Source: Actinoallomurus soli
GTDB taxonomy: Bacteria > Actinomycetota > Actinomycetes > Streptosporangiales > Streptosporangiaceae
Reading direction: 5' to 3'
DNA: 64,000 nt
NCBI RefSeq assembly: GCF_024055715.1
Contig: NZ_JAMXMV010000016.1
Location: 124,001-188,000 of the forward strand
Under the pieces are notes generated by a model. The model was not told where the DNA came from, did not search any database, and saw only the letters and a list, made by a program, of their open reading frames with translations. Both the position numbers and the translations under genes were made by a program. Below are positions 1 to 7,722 of this stretch, one piece after another (the first letter of the stretch is position 1; each line of letters opens with the position of its first letter).

Positions 1-55
1 TCCCGGCAGGGCCGTTCGTCTTCTCCGGGCTACCTCCGGGTCCGCCGGCGGACGG

Positions 56-1318
56 TCAGGGCGGCGCCCACCGCCAGCGCCGCGGGCAGGACGAGGTAGG
101 CACCGCACGACAGCAGCACCAGGCCGGTGAAGACGGTGGCCGCGCGGCGAGCGCACGGCCGCGGCGGTCCTCGCGGGGCAGGAGGCGGACGGCCGCGGCC
201 GTTCCGACGACCGTGACGGCGGCCAGGCAGGCGGCGGTGGCCCGCATCAGCGTGTCGAGCCCGATCCCGTACGGAACGGCGACGGCGGTGACCAGGCCGG
301 TGAGCGCGGCCAGCAGTCCCAGGCTGCGGTGCGGCACCCGCCCGGCCGCCGCCCCCTTGGCCAGCGGCGCGGGCAGGGCACCGTCGCGGGCGAGGGCCGC
401 GCCGAGCCTGGCCCCGCCCGCGATGTAGGTGTTGACGGCGATGAAGCCGAGGATGACGGCGACGACGCCGGTGGCCGTCCGGGCCCCGCTCCCGATGCCC
501 TCCTGCAGAACCAGGGCGAGCGGGACCGGTGAGGTGGCGGCCCGCCCGCCGAGGACGCCGAGCACGGTGACCACCAGCCCGAGGTACAGCACGCCCACGA
601 TGAGCAGGGTCAGCGCCGTCGCGCGGAGCATCGACCGGCGCGGGTCGGCGAACTCCCCGGACAGGTGGCTTGCCGCCTCCCACCCCGCGAACGCGAAGAA
701 CAGCACTCCGGCCGCGTGCACCACGCCGAGCGCGCCGTGCGGGGCGAACGGCGTGAAGTTCCCCCACGACAGTCGCGGTCCCGCCGTGACGATGGCGGTG
801 GCCAGCAGCGCGGCCAGCCCGCTCACCAGCACCAGCTGAACCCGGCCGGACATGCGCAGCCCGCCGTGGTTGGTCGCGAACGCGGCGGCCAGCAGCCCGA
901 CCGCCACCACCACCGCCCAGGAGTGATCGAGACCGACGGCGGAGGTGACGTAGTCCCCGCCGATGCGCGCCCCGGCCAGGGTGCCCACCGGAACGATGCC
1001 GAAGAACCACCAGCCGACGATCGCCGCGACCCTCGGCCCGAACGCCCGCCCGGCGAACGTCGCCACCCCGCCGCCGTCGGGGTACCGCGCTCCGAGCGCC
1101 GCGAACGTCAGCGCCACCGGCGCGCTCAGGATCAGCAGGGCCGCCCAGGCCAGGATCGAGGCCGGCCCGGCCGCCGCCGCGGCCAGGTGCGGCAGCGCCA
1201 GCACGCCGGGCCCCAGCACGGCCCCGACGAACAGCGCCGTCCCCTGCGCCGTACCCAGCCGGTGCTCGCGCGCCGGAGCGGCCGCCCCCGCCGGTCCGTT
1301 CCGCGTCGACAGCGCCAC
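56..1318 (-). CDS. APC-family amino-acid permease, apparent C-terminal frameshift
   Basis: Inner-membrane amino-acid/polyamine transporter of the APC superfamily. The protein is about 420 residues, mostly hydrophobic helices, with an N-terminal GTAQGTALFVGAVLGPGVLA segment typical of helix 1 of this family. The start is GTG at 1318, preceded by a GGGGGAG ribosome site. It is divergent from an Lrp regulator that probably controls it. Oddity: the last roughly 35 residues read as Arg/Pro/Cys-rich nonsense, while another frame encodes a perfect last helix (TVFTGLVLLSCGAYLVLPAA) ending at position 30. A 1-nt indel near 145-165 is therefore likely, and the natural gene would span 30-1318. Substrate is not predictable. 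Confidence 0.85.
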   Translation of the reverse strand: MALSTRNGPAGAAAPAREHRLGTAQGTALFVGAVLGPGVLALPHLAAAAAGPASILAWAALLILSAPVALTFAALGARYPDGGGVATFAGRAFGPRVAAIVGWWFFGIVPVGTLAGARIGGDYVTSAVGLDHSWAVVVAVGLLAAAFATNHGGLRMSGRVQLVLVSGLAALLATAIVTAGPRLSWGNFTPFAPHGALGVVHAAGVLFFAFAGWEAASHLSGEFADPRRSMLRATALTLLIVGVLYLGLVVTVLGVLGGRAATSPVPLALVLQEGIGSGARTATGVVAVILGFIAVNTYIAGGARLGAALARDGALPAPLAKGAAAGRVPHRSLGLLAALTGLVTAVAVPYGIGLDTLMRATAACLAAVTVVGTAAAVRLLPREDRRGRALAARPPSSPAWCCCRAVPTSSCPRRWRWAPP

Positions 1319-1418
1319 GTCGTCTCCCCCCTGATCGAACGAAACGCCAAGACGCTAGCCATTCGACCGGCCTAAACCGGGGTTCACCGAACATTCGTCC
1401 GAAATCAGGACCAGAATC
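1319..1418. promoter_or_regulatory. Divergent permease/Lrp promoter region
   Basis: This 100-bp gap separates divergent permease and Lrp genes. It contains a CCGG-CCTAAA-CCGG element followed by GGTTCACCGAA and ATTCG repeats. Lrp/AsnC proteins commonly bind such shared promoters; the exact site is inference. Confidence 0.3.
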
Positions 1419-1898
1419 ATGGCCATGGACGAACTAGACGTCGAAATCGTGCGCCTGCTCCAAACGGATGCTCGGCAGTCCAACCGGGAGCTGGCCCGCA
1501 GGCTCGGCATCGCCCCCTCGACCTGCCTGGAGCGGGTCCGGACGTTGACCCGCCGCGGGGTCATCCGCGGCTACCACGCCGACATCAGCCTGGCCGCCCT
1601 CAACCGTGGCGTACAGGGCCTGGTCGCCGTGAAGCTGCGCGTGTCGAGCCGGCCGTTCATCGACGCCTTCCAGGAGTTCGCGTCCCGGCTCCCCGAAGTG
1701 CTGAGCGTGTTCGTCATCTCCGGCGACGACGACTTCGTCCTGCACGTGGCGGTGCAGGACCTGGACCGCCTGCACGCGTTCCTCATCGACCGGCTGAGCA
1801 AGCGCCGGGAGGTCGCCGGATTCCGTACGTCGGTGGTCTTCCAGCAGGTCGGCAACCCGGTCCTCGACCGCCTCGACGACCCTCACCCGACCCCCTGA
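1419..1898 (+). CDS. Lrp/AsnC-family transcriptional regulator
   Basis: Feast/famine DNA-binding protein of 159 residues, the usual family length. The N-terminal helix-turn-helix spans roughly residues 4-60 (MDELDVEIVRLLQTDARQSN, then ELARRLGIAPSTCLERV). A RAM ligand-binding domain follows from about residue 70 (VFVISGDDDFVLHV). ATG at 1419 opens the family-typical DELD start; a second ATG lies two codons later. It is divergently transcribed from an amino-acid permease, so it probably senses an amino acid and regulates that transporter and itself. The ligand is unknown. Confidence 0.92.
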   Translation: MAMDELDVEIVRLLQTDARQSNRELARRLGIAPSTCLERVRTLTRRGVIRGYHADISLAALNRGVQGLVAVKLRVSSRPFIDAFQEFASRLPEVLSVFVISGDDDFVLHVAVQDLDRLHAFLIDRLSKRREVAGFRTSVVFQQVGNPVLDRLDDPHPTP

Positions 1899-2191
1899 GG
1901 CCCCCGAGCCCACGCCCCGCTTCTCACCCGCCCACGCCGCCCCGACAGGCCGATCGCGACACCGACGCCCGGATCGGTCGGCCGCGGCATACAGAAGTCT
2001 CGGCAAGCGCAGCGTCCGCTGCCCGCTTCCCCACCCTTTGCCCCGTCTGCGATGTCGCGTTCAACGAACCGGATGCTCGCCCACCGCCGGCACCGAGCGG
2101 CGAACGCCGTGCGGAGCGATGCCTTGCCGCCGTTGTACACGGGCGAACCCGGCCATTCGGACGGCCGGCCGACGACACCGGCGGCAACGAG

Positions 2192-2989
2192 TCAACAACG
2201 GTCGCTCTCGTCCACGGCGTCGAGGTCGGCGCAGTGGCGGACGATCCGTTCCACCACCTCGACGCGGTCGTACGGCGAGTGGCGGACGACGCCGAGACCG
2301 GGCGCACGGTAGGAGATCGAGCCGTCGCGCACCCAGACGTGCATTCCGGCGCGGACGCAGATCACGGCCATGCCGTAGCCGATGGCCAGTTGCAGCGGGC
2401 CGAGGCCCCGGGCGGCGAGCAGAGCGTGGATCTCCTCCGCCGTCCGCCGCGCGGTGCACGCGCCCGGCGTGACCAGGCCGGCGGGCACGGGCACCGTGAA
2501 GTAGACCGCCTTCCCGAGCACCGGCCCGGCGCCCAGCCGCGACCGCGTCCGGTACATGCCCCACTCGCCGCCGTACTCCGTCGTCAGCGCGTCCACCACC
2601 TCGAAGCCGCGCCCGCCCTCGGCGTCCGGCGGCGGCCGCAGCCGTCCGTCCGGGACCGGCCCGCGCCACGGCGCCGAGTCGTAGACCGCGAACACGACCT
2701 CCGGCCGCGCCCGCCACCGCAGGTACGCCCACAGCTCGGGCAGCCCGGCGATCGGCGGGCACGCCGGGACGACACCGCCGTACGCGTGCACGTGGACGTT
2801 GGTCGCAAGCTCGGAGAGGGCGACGGCGGCGTCGTACGTCGTGACGGCGGGCATCCGCAGCTCGCCGAACACCGCCTTCAGCACGCTCCGCGCGAACCGG
2901 GCCCCCGTGGGGTCCGGCGGAAGAGGCCAGGCGGCGCACCCGCCGGCCGGTACGACCTTCGGATCGATGCCGCCGATCGCTGTCTCCAT
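2192..2989 (-). CDS. ATP-binding anti-sigma-like protein (HATPase_c_2) of a WhiJ-type locus
   Basis: A 265-residue protein with a GHKL/HATPase_c_2 fold in its first 150 residues. The N-box-like SELATNVHVHAYGG and the G-box-like GRGFEVVDAL are visible, as in RsbW-type kinases. The C-terminal 110 residues are unassigned. It is divergent from an XRE regulator followed by DUF397 genes; this three-component arrangement (ATPase, XRE, DUF397) recurs in streptomycetes as WhiJ-like loci linked to development. It probably modulates the XRE/DUF397 pair rather than a true sigma factor. That role is inference; the ATP-binding domain call is firm. Confidence 0.8.
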   Translation of the reverse strand: METAIGGIDPKVVPAGGCAAWPLPPDPTGARFARSVLKAVFGELRMPAVTTYDAAVALSELATNVHVHAYGGVVPACPPIAGLPELWAYLRWRARPEVVFAVYDSAPWRGPVPDGRLRPPPDAEGGRGFEVVDALTTEYGGEWGMYRTRSRLGAGPVLGKAVYFTVPVPAGLVTPGACTARRTAEEIHALLAARGLGPLQLAIGYGMAVICVRAGMHVWVRDGSISYRAPGLGVVRHSPYDRVEVVERIVRHCADLDAVDESDRC

Positions 2990-3136
2990 GGCTCACCTCG
3001 CCGTCCGCTGTCGAAATTCCTTTCCACAGCCTCGCCAACGGACCTCACTTCCAGTAATGACTCGCTCTACACTCCGTTACATCTCGGCCAACCGGCCCCC
3101 GCCGGTTGCGAACACCGGCCAACGGAGGAGCCCCCC
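2990..3136. promoter_or_regulatory. Divergent promoter region of the WhiJ-like locus
   Basis: The 147-bp gap between the divergent ATPase and XRE genes is distinctly AT-richer than its surroundings around 3043-3085. It ends in an AACGGAGGAG ribosome site that fixes the XRE start at 3137. XRE proteins of this type often autoregulate here; no clear palindrome was found. Confidence 0.35.
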
Positions 3137-3937
3137 ATGCCGCGTCACCCGAACCCTCTGGACCCGTCCTCGTCCCCCCTCGCCCTCTTCGGCGCGGAGC
3201 TGCGCTTCCTGCGCGAGCGCGCCGGCCTCACCCAGGACCAGGCCGGAACGAAGGCCAACTACAGCGGCTCCCACATCGGCGCGGTCGAACGCGCCGAGGA
3301 CATGCCGCTCCGGAAGTTCGCCGAGCGGATGGACGACGTCCTCGACGGAAACGGCGTCCTGCTCCGCCTCTGGGACGGCCTCCTCAAGCGCAGCGTCCAC
3401 CCACCCTGGTTCGACTGGCCCGTCCACGAGTCCGCCGCCGACCTGCTGCGCAGCTTCGAGCTCGCCCTGGTGTACGGCCTCCTTCAGACCGAGGCGTACG
3501 CGCGGGTGCTGCTGCAGGGCGACGAGCAGAAGGTGTGCGCCCGGTTGGCGCGTCAGGAGGTCCTCCGGCGCACCGAGCCGGAGCCGCCCTACCTCTCCTG
3601 CGTGCTCGACGAGAGTGTGCTCTGGCGCAAGGTCGGCGGTCCGGAGGTGATGCGCGAGCAGCTCCAGCACCTGGTCGCGGTCGTCTCCGACAAAGTCAGC
3701 GTGCAGATCCTCCCCTGCGGAGCGCACCGCGGCGTCAACGGGTCGTTCGTGCTCGCGACCGTCGACGATCGGCGGGAAGTCGCGTACGTTGAAACGGCGG
3801 CGCACGGGATCACGACCGGCGAGCCGGCCGACCTGGCGAGGCTGACCAAACGGTTCGAGTCGATCCGGTCGCGGGCGCTGCCGGTCGACCAGTCCCTCAA
3901 CCTGATCACGAGGACGGTGAAGGAACGATGGAGCTGA
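3137..3937 (+). CDS. XRE-family regulator with DUF5753 sensor-like domain (WhiJ-like)
   Basis: A 266-residue DNA-binding protein. The XRE helix-turn-helix lies at about residues 14-70 (ELRFLRERAGLTQDQAGTKA, then SGSHIGAVERAED). The DUF5753 domain follows (YGLLQTEAYARVLL, then SVQILPCGAHRGVNGSF). ATG at 3137 is chosen because GGAGGAG lies seven bases upstream and the homologous N-terminus begins here, although the frame stays open further upstream. The stop overlaps the start of the DUF397 gene by ten bases, so they are translationally coupled. The family partners with DUF397 proteins in developmental or secondary-metabolism control in Streptomyces; the targets here are unknown. Confidence 0.92.
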   Translation: MPRHPNPLDPSSSPLALFGAELRFLRERAGLTQDQAGTKANYSGSHIGAVERAEDMPLRKFAERMDDVLDGNGVLLRLWDGLLKRSVHPPWFDWPVHESAADLLRSFELALVYGLLQTEAYARVLLQGDEQKVCARLARQEVLRRTEPEPPYLSCVLDESVLWRKVGGPEVMREQLQHLVAVVSDKVSVQILPCGAHRGVNGSFVLATVDDRREVAYVETAAHGITTGEPADLARLTKRFESIRSRALPVDQSLNLITRTVKERWS

Positions 3938-4110
3938 CCACCACCCCCGAATGGCGCACCTCCACCCGCAGCGGCGACAACGGCGGCCACTGCGTCCAGG
4001 TCACCCTCTGGCGCAAGGCCAGCCGCAGCGGCGACGACGGCGGCAACTGCGTCGAGGTTGCGCTGCTGTCCGTCACCGGCGGCGACCCGGTCCCCGCCGA
4101 CCGCGCGTAG
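3928..4110 (+). CDS. DUF397 mini-protein with duplicated core motif
   Basis: A 60-residue DUF397-like protein coupled to the XRE gene by a ten-base overlap. DUF397 proteins normally have one W-x-K/T-S-S/T-R-S-G...C-V-E-V-A core and then a tail with R-D-S-K and W-x-x-F. Here the core occurs twice in tandem (TSTRSGDNGGHCVQV, then KASRSGDDGGNCVEV) and the usual tail is absent. This suggests internal duplication with loss of the C-terminal half. It presumably binds the XRE partner; function is not shown. Confidence 0.8.
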   Translation: MELTTTPEWRTSTRSGDNGGHCVQVTLWRKASRSGDDGGNCVEVALLSVTGGDPVPADRA

Positions 4111-4140
4111 CGACCTTCCGTCACCAGGACGGCGAGCACC

Positions 4141-4266
4141 ATGGATCCGACCACTACGCCCGAGTGGCGCACGTCCACCCGCAGCGGCGACAACGGCGGG
4201 GCCTGCGTCGAAGTCGCGGTGCTGCCGGTCACCGGCAGCACCACCGCACCCGCCGACCGCGTCTAG
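4141..4266 (+). CDS. Second DUF397-like mini-protein (41 aa)
   Basis: A short gene starting ATG at 4141, 30 bases after the previous stop. It encodes the same N-terminus (TTPEWRTSTRSGDNGG) and a CVEVAVLPVTG segment, then stops. It is a partial copy of the upstream DUF397 gene. Its TAG stop shares bases with the stop of the convergent methyltransferase gene (CTAG at 4263-4266). Whether it is translated or is a decaying duplicate cannot be told from sequence. Confidence 0.6.
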   Translation: MDPTTTPEWRTSTRSGDNGGACVEVAVLPVTGSTTAPADRV

Positions 4267-5033
4267 TCGTCCGACCCGGTAGCCGGTGGCGGCACCTCGA
4301 CGACGAAGAACAGGAAGCAGGGTTTGGTCGAAAGGTCCTGAAAGTCGTCGGGGAACAGTTCCCGGGCGGCCGGGTCGGGCTGCGGCTCGCTGATGGCGGA
4401 AAGACGGAAACCGGCGGTGGTGAGGGCATCGATCATCGCGTGCAATGACTTGCGCCAGAACCTCATCGGGACGGACTGCCCGTTGAACGTCCAGTCGAAG
4501 GTATAGCTGGTGGTCGCGAAGTAGTCGGGCCGAGGGTCCTGGAACGTGTAGGCCACGAAAGGGTGGTCCACCGACGCGATCAGCCGGCCGCCGGGCCTGA
4601 GCACTCGCCGCACCTCGGCCAGCGTCGGCCCCCAGTCCTCCAGGTAGTGCAGCACCAGTGAGGCGACCACGTCGTCGAACGCGCCGTCGGCGAACGGCAG
4701 GCCGTCCCTCAGGTCGACCACGTGCAGGTCCGCGTCGTCACCGAGCCGCCGCCTGGCCAGCGCCAGCATCCCGGCGCTGGCGTCGATGCCGGTGACGACC
4801 GCACCGCGGTCGCGCAGTGCGGCGGACAGGGGGCCCGAGCCGCAACCGGCGTCCAGGACCCGGCGGCCGGCCACGTCTCCGGCGAGGGCCAGCATCGCGG
4901 GCCGCTCGTAGTACGCGTTCACGAGGTTGTTCTCGTTAACCGCCGAGTACGCCTCGGCGAAACCGTCGTAGTCATTCACCCGGTCCCGGTCTGCGGACTG
5001 GGCGAGGCCTTCAGGCACGTCAACGCGGTCCAT
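4263..5033 (-). CDS. Class I SAM-dependent methyltransferase
   Basis: A 256-residue cytosolic methyltransferase of the Methyltransf_11/UbiE type. Motif I VLDAGCGSGPLSAALRDRG lies near residue 60, followed by the acidic VTGIDAS and a VVASLVLHYLEDW motif IV and LRPGGRLI post-motif. The N-terminal YDGFAEAYSAVNENN is typical of stand-alone methyltransferases acting on small molecules. The substrate is unknown. It converges on the DUF397 gene with overlapping stop codons and has no operon partner. Confidence 0.88.
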   Translation of the reverse strand: MDRVDVPEGLAQSADRDRVNDYDGFAEAYSAVNENNLVNAYYERPAMLALAGDVAGRRVLDAGCGSGPLSAALRDRGAVVTGIDASAGMLALARRRLGDDADLHVVDLRDGLPFADGAFDDVVASLVLHYLEDWGPTLAEVRRVLRPGGRLIASVDHPFVAYTFQDPRPDYFATTSYTFDWTFNGQSVPMRFWRKSLHAMIDALTTAGFRLSAISEPQPDPAARELFPDDFQDLSTKPCFLFFVVEVPPPATGSDD

Positions 5034-5226
5034 CGTCGCAGCCTAGTAGTCACGTGATCCACCGAACATCGGCTTGGCGACGCTGGTACCGGGAGCTCGG
5101 ACAACCTCCACAAATCGAACGACCGGGTGGCCTGTCGTCTCCTAGCGGCGTCCGTGGTGGCGGAAGGTGAGGTGCCGCATCGCCTGATCCATGCAGGTCG
5201 CGGGACACCTGGTAGTAGGCTTCGCT

Positions 5227-5234
5227 AACTAGTT
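5227..5234. promoter_or_regulatory. AACTAGTT palindrome upstream of the HxlR gene
   Basis: A perfect 8-bp palindrome 26 bases before the HxlR start. ACTAG elements recur in the promoter of the downstream hydrolase (5756-5763 and 5773-5778), as expected for an autoregulated HxlR circuit. The binding is inference. Confidence 0.35.
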
Positions 5235-5259
5235 GTGTTTCGAGACTACTGGAGGCGTT

Positions 5260-5736
5260 GTGGCCGACCGTACCGGGCACGTCACGTTTCAGCATGGCCA
5301 GGCGTTCCTCGCCACGATCTCCGAGCGGTGGAACTACCAGATCCTGCGGGAGGTGTTCTTCGGCGTCCGCCGGTTCGGCGAGCTCAAGCGCGCCCTCGGC
5401 ATCTCGGCGAACATCCTCACCTCGCGGCTGAACGACCTGACCGAGCTGGGGCTGCTGTCCAGGCGCGCCTACCGGTCCGACAAGCCGTGGTACGAGTACG
5501 AGCTCACCGAGGCCGCCCGCGAGTTGGTCGTCCCGGCCATCGTGACGATCACCCGGTGGGCGGAGGGCCACGCGACCGGAGAAGGCGAGGCACGCCGCCC
5601 CTTGGTGCACACCACCTGCGGCAGCGAGACCGACCCCTACCTCGCCTGCAGCGCCTGCCACCAGCCGATCGTCGCCTCGACCCTCGTTCCGCTGGACGCA
5701 CAGGAGGGGAGACCGGCCGCGGAGTCGTCACAGTGA
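5260..5736 (+). CDS. HxlR-family transcriptional regulator
   Basis: A winged-helix regulator of 158 residues from GTG at 5260. GGAGG at 5251-5255 supports this start, although the frame is open to a TTG at 5233. The HxlR domain runs from about residue 12 to 100 (ERWNYQILREVFFGVRRFGE, then NILTSRLNDLTELGLLSRR). The C-terminus carries Cys pairs (TTCGS, LACSACHQP) that could bind a metal or sense redox state. It lies directly upstream of a hydrolase gene sharing ACTAG elements, so it probably represses that gene and itself. Many HxlR proteins respond to aldehydes, quinones or oxidants. Confidence 0.88.
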   Translation: MADRTGHVTFQHGQAFLATISERWNYQILREVFFGVRRFGELKRALGISANILTSRLNDLTELGLLSRRAYRSDKPWYEYELTEAARELVVPAIVTITRWAEGHATGEGEARRPLVHTTCGSETDPYLACSACHQPIVASTLVPLDAQEGRPAAESSQ

Positions 5737-5744
5737 AGCAGTAG

Positions 5745-5779
5745 TTGCATCTCAGAACTAGTAGCAATATCGTACTAGC
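5745..5779 (+). promoter_or_regulatory. Hydrolase promoter with ACTAG repeats
   Basis: A TTGCAT (5745-5750) and TATCGT (5768-5773) pair with 17-bp spacing resembles a sigma-70 promoter. ACTAG elements at 5758-5762 and 5774-5778 overlap it and match the palindrome before the HxlR gene. Confidence 0.35.
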
Positions 5780-5812
5780 AATGAACGCTTTCGCGTGGAA
5801 GGACGACTGCTC

Positions 5813-6661
5813 ATGACGACGAGCCGACTCGAAGAGGCCACCGAGAAGCTGGTCCCCACCTCTCTCGGGCTGATCAACGTGCGTGAGGGAGGGCGGCTCG
5901 ACGGCCCGGCCATGGTGTGCTGGCCGAGCCTGATGATGGACGGCACCATGTGGCGCTACCAGTACGAGCACTTCGCGCCCACCCACCGCATGGTGCTCAT
6001 CGACAGCCCCGGGCACGGGAAGTCCGACGCCCTCCGCAAGATCATCGATCTGAAGGACTGCTCGGACGTCCTCGTCGAGATCCTCGACGCCCTCGCCATC
6101 GACACGTGCGTACTGGTGGGCAACAGTTGGGGCGGCATGCTCGCCGGGGTCTTCCCCGCCTACCACCCCGAGCGCACCGCGGCGGCGATCGGCATCAACT
6201 GCACCGCCTCACTGCCCACGATGTTCGAGAGCATCTGGGCCACCGCCTTGGCGACCTACCTCTCGCTGCACGCCAAGATGCCGCCACTGGCAGCCAAGGC
6301 CGCGCGCGCGGCGTTCGCCGGTCCGACCGCCGAAGCCACCAACCCCGAATTCCTGGAGTTCACCGACTTCGTCCTTCGTGACGACCCCAAGTCCGTGGCA
6401 TGGGCACTGCGCAGCATCCTCATCGGCCGCAAGGACGAGCACCGCAGGCTGGCCACCATCAGGAACATTCCCGTCCTGATCATCGCCGGTGAAGAGGACA
6501 GCCAGTTCCCGGTGCATGCCGTGCGCAAGATGGCCGACGCGATCGAGAACAGCACGTTTCGCGTGCTGCTGCACACCGGCCACCTGGCCGCGCGGGAGAA
6601 CCCCGACGCCGTCAACGCCGAGATCGACGCCTTCCTCGCCGCCCTGCCCGCGGCCGTCTGA
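5813..6661 (+). CDS. Alpha/beta-fold hydrolase
   Basis: A 282-residue alpha/beta hydrolase. The nucleophile elbow is GNSWGG with Ser105; Asp229 in AGEEDSQFP and His257 in LHTGHLAARENP complete a plausible triad. ATG at 5813 follows GGAAGGA with good spacing; an upstream GTG at 5795 is less likely. The overall pattern resembles 3-oxoadipate enol-lactonase-like and haloperoxidase-like hydrolases; the substrate is unknown. The next gene starts within its stop codon, so the two form an operon under the adjacent HxlR regulator. Confidence 0.88.
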   Translation: MTTSRLEEATEKLVPTSLGLINVREGGRLDGPAMVCWPSLMMDGTMWRYQYEHFAPTHRMVLIDSPGHGKSDALRKIIDLKDCSDVLVEILDALAIDTCVLVGNSWGGMLAGVFPAYHPERTAAAIGINCTASLPTMFESIWATALATYLSLHAKMPPLAAKAARAAFAGPTAEATNPEFLEFTDFVLRDDPKSVAWALRSILIGRKDEHRRLATIRNIPVLIIAGEEDSQFPVHAVRKMADAIENSTFRVLLHTGHLAARENPDAVNAEIDAFLAALPAAV

Positions 6662-7056
6662 TGGAGCCCGCCATGACCCGCGACGCGACCCCGGAGTGGA
6701 TCCTGCAGATCATGCGCGAGATCGACACCCTGCAGTTCGGGGAAGGGTTCGCGCGCATGACCGAGGACACCGAGATGTTCTTCGGCACCGCCCGTGTCCG
6801 CGGCGCCGAGGCCATCAAGGCGTTCTTCGTCAAGATCGACGAACCGCTGAACATCACCCACGACGTGCTCGAATGCTGGAGCGCCGACGGCGTCGTGTTC
6901 CTGCGCGGCGAGGCGACCATGGCCAAGAAAACCGAGCCGGACCGCGAGGTGCGCGCCCCCTTCATGCACATCTACTACCTCGACGACACCCGACCGGCCC
7001 GCATTCGTACGATCCGCATCACCGCCGGGCCGCTGGAGACCGACACGGTGATGTGA
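6661..7056 (+). CDS. SnoaL-like/NTF2-fold protein
   Basis: A 131-residue protein with the size and pattern of the SnoaL/NTF2-like cone fold. FFGTARVRGAEAIKAFFVKI is characteristic, followed by a strand-rich C-terminal half (CWSADGVVFLRGEATM, then RTIRITAGPLE). It starts on the last base of the hydrolase stop (TGATG), so translation is coupled. An alternative ATG is four codons downstream. Members may be isomerases, dehydratases or mere binding proteins; pairing with a hydrolase suggests a shared small-molecule conversion. Function remains unassigned. Confidence 0.8.
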   Translation: MEPAMTRDATPEWILQIMREIDTLQFGEGFARMTEDTEMFFGTARVRGAEAIKAFFVKIDEPLNITHDVLECWSADGVVFLRGEATMAKKTEPDREVRAPFMHIYYLDDTRPARIRTIRITAGPLETDTVM

Positions 7057-7206
7057 CCGGCTCCGACCGCGCCTTGCGACGCTCGTACCAGGTCCTCGTT
7101 CACGGGTACCCGGTCCCGGAACCCCGGTCGGCGGCCGCGTCCGTGCCGGGCATCCGCATGCGGAATTCGTTCGCGGTCGGGTTCGATGCCGGGGAGACTG
7201 CCGGGT

Positions 7207-7722
7207 GTGGCTGTGACGCAACAGCTCGCCCGGGTCTCCGGGGCGGAACTCGATGCCTGCCGGGCATCGGTCGAGACGCTGGACCTGCTGTGCTCGTTCG
7301 ACCTGCGCCCGGAGTCCGACCACCTCGACCTCGACTGGGCCCCTGAGGGTCTCGTGCGGTGCTGCGAGCCGGCGAGGGTCGACGCATCGGCGGTCGTAGC
7401 ACTCCGCCGAGCGCTCGACGGGGACGATGAGGTCAATCCGGCGTACCGCGACGCTCCTGACTCCATCTGGGGTCATCCGGTGACCGCGCTCGCGCCGGGC
7501 GCCGTCGCGGAGATCGCCGGCCTGCTGCGGCGGATCGACCCGCAGGCCGTGCTCGGCGCGCTTCCCGCCGACCCGGACGAGGCGAGGACGCGGATGGGGC
7601 GGAGCCTCGAGTTCCTCACGGTCGACCCCCACCGCTATCTGGAGCCGCATTTCAGCGCACTGCTCTCCTTCTACCGTGACGCGGCCGATCGGGGGCCGGC
7701 GGTCGTCCTGTGGTGGGACTGA
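7207..7722 (+). CDS. DUF1877 (YfbM-like) family protein
   Basis: A 171-residue protein matching the DUF1877/YfbM pattern: an N-terminal helix, an LDLDWAPEGL segment corresponding to the family's conserved LDKxWxGL-type motif, a GHPVTALAPGAVAEIAGLL segment, and a C-terminal LLSFYRDAADRGPAVVLWWD. GTG at 7207 is chosen because GGGGAG lies at 7192-7197; an in-frame ATG at 7186 lacks a ribosome site. It stands alone. Biochemical role unknown for the family. Confidence 0.75.
   Translation: MAVTQQLARVSGAELDACRASVETLDLLCSFDLRPESDHLDLDWAPEGLVRCCEPARVDASAVVALRRALDGDDEVNPAYRDAPDSIWGHPVTALAPGAVAEIAGLLRRIDPQAVLGALPADPDEARTRMGRSLEFLTVDPHRYLEPHFSALLSFYRDAADRGPAVVLWWD

Noticed and set aside
30-1394. Long Arg/Gly/Pro-rich minus-strand reading frame covering the permease gene
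   Set aside because: Its composition is that of an out-of-frame GC-rich shadow; only its last 40 codons resemble real protein and they are explained as the frameshifted permease end.
1899-2191. 293-bp gap between the Lrp and ATPase genes as a possible gene
   Set aside because: Frames here are short Arg/Pro-rich shadows with no ribosome site; nothing recognisable was found.
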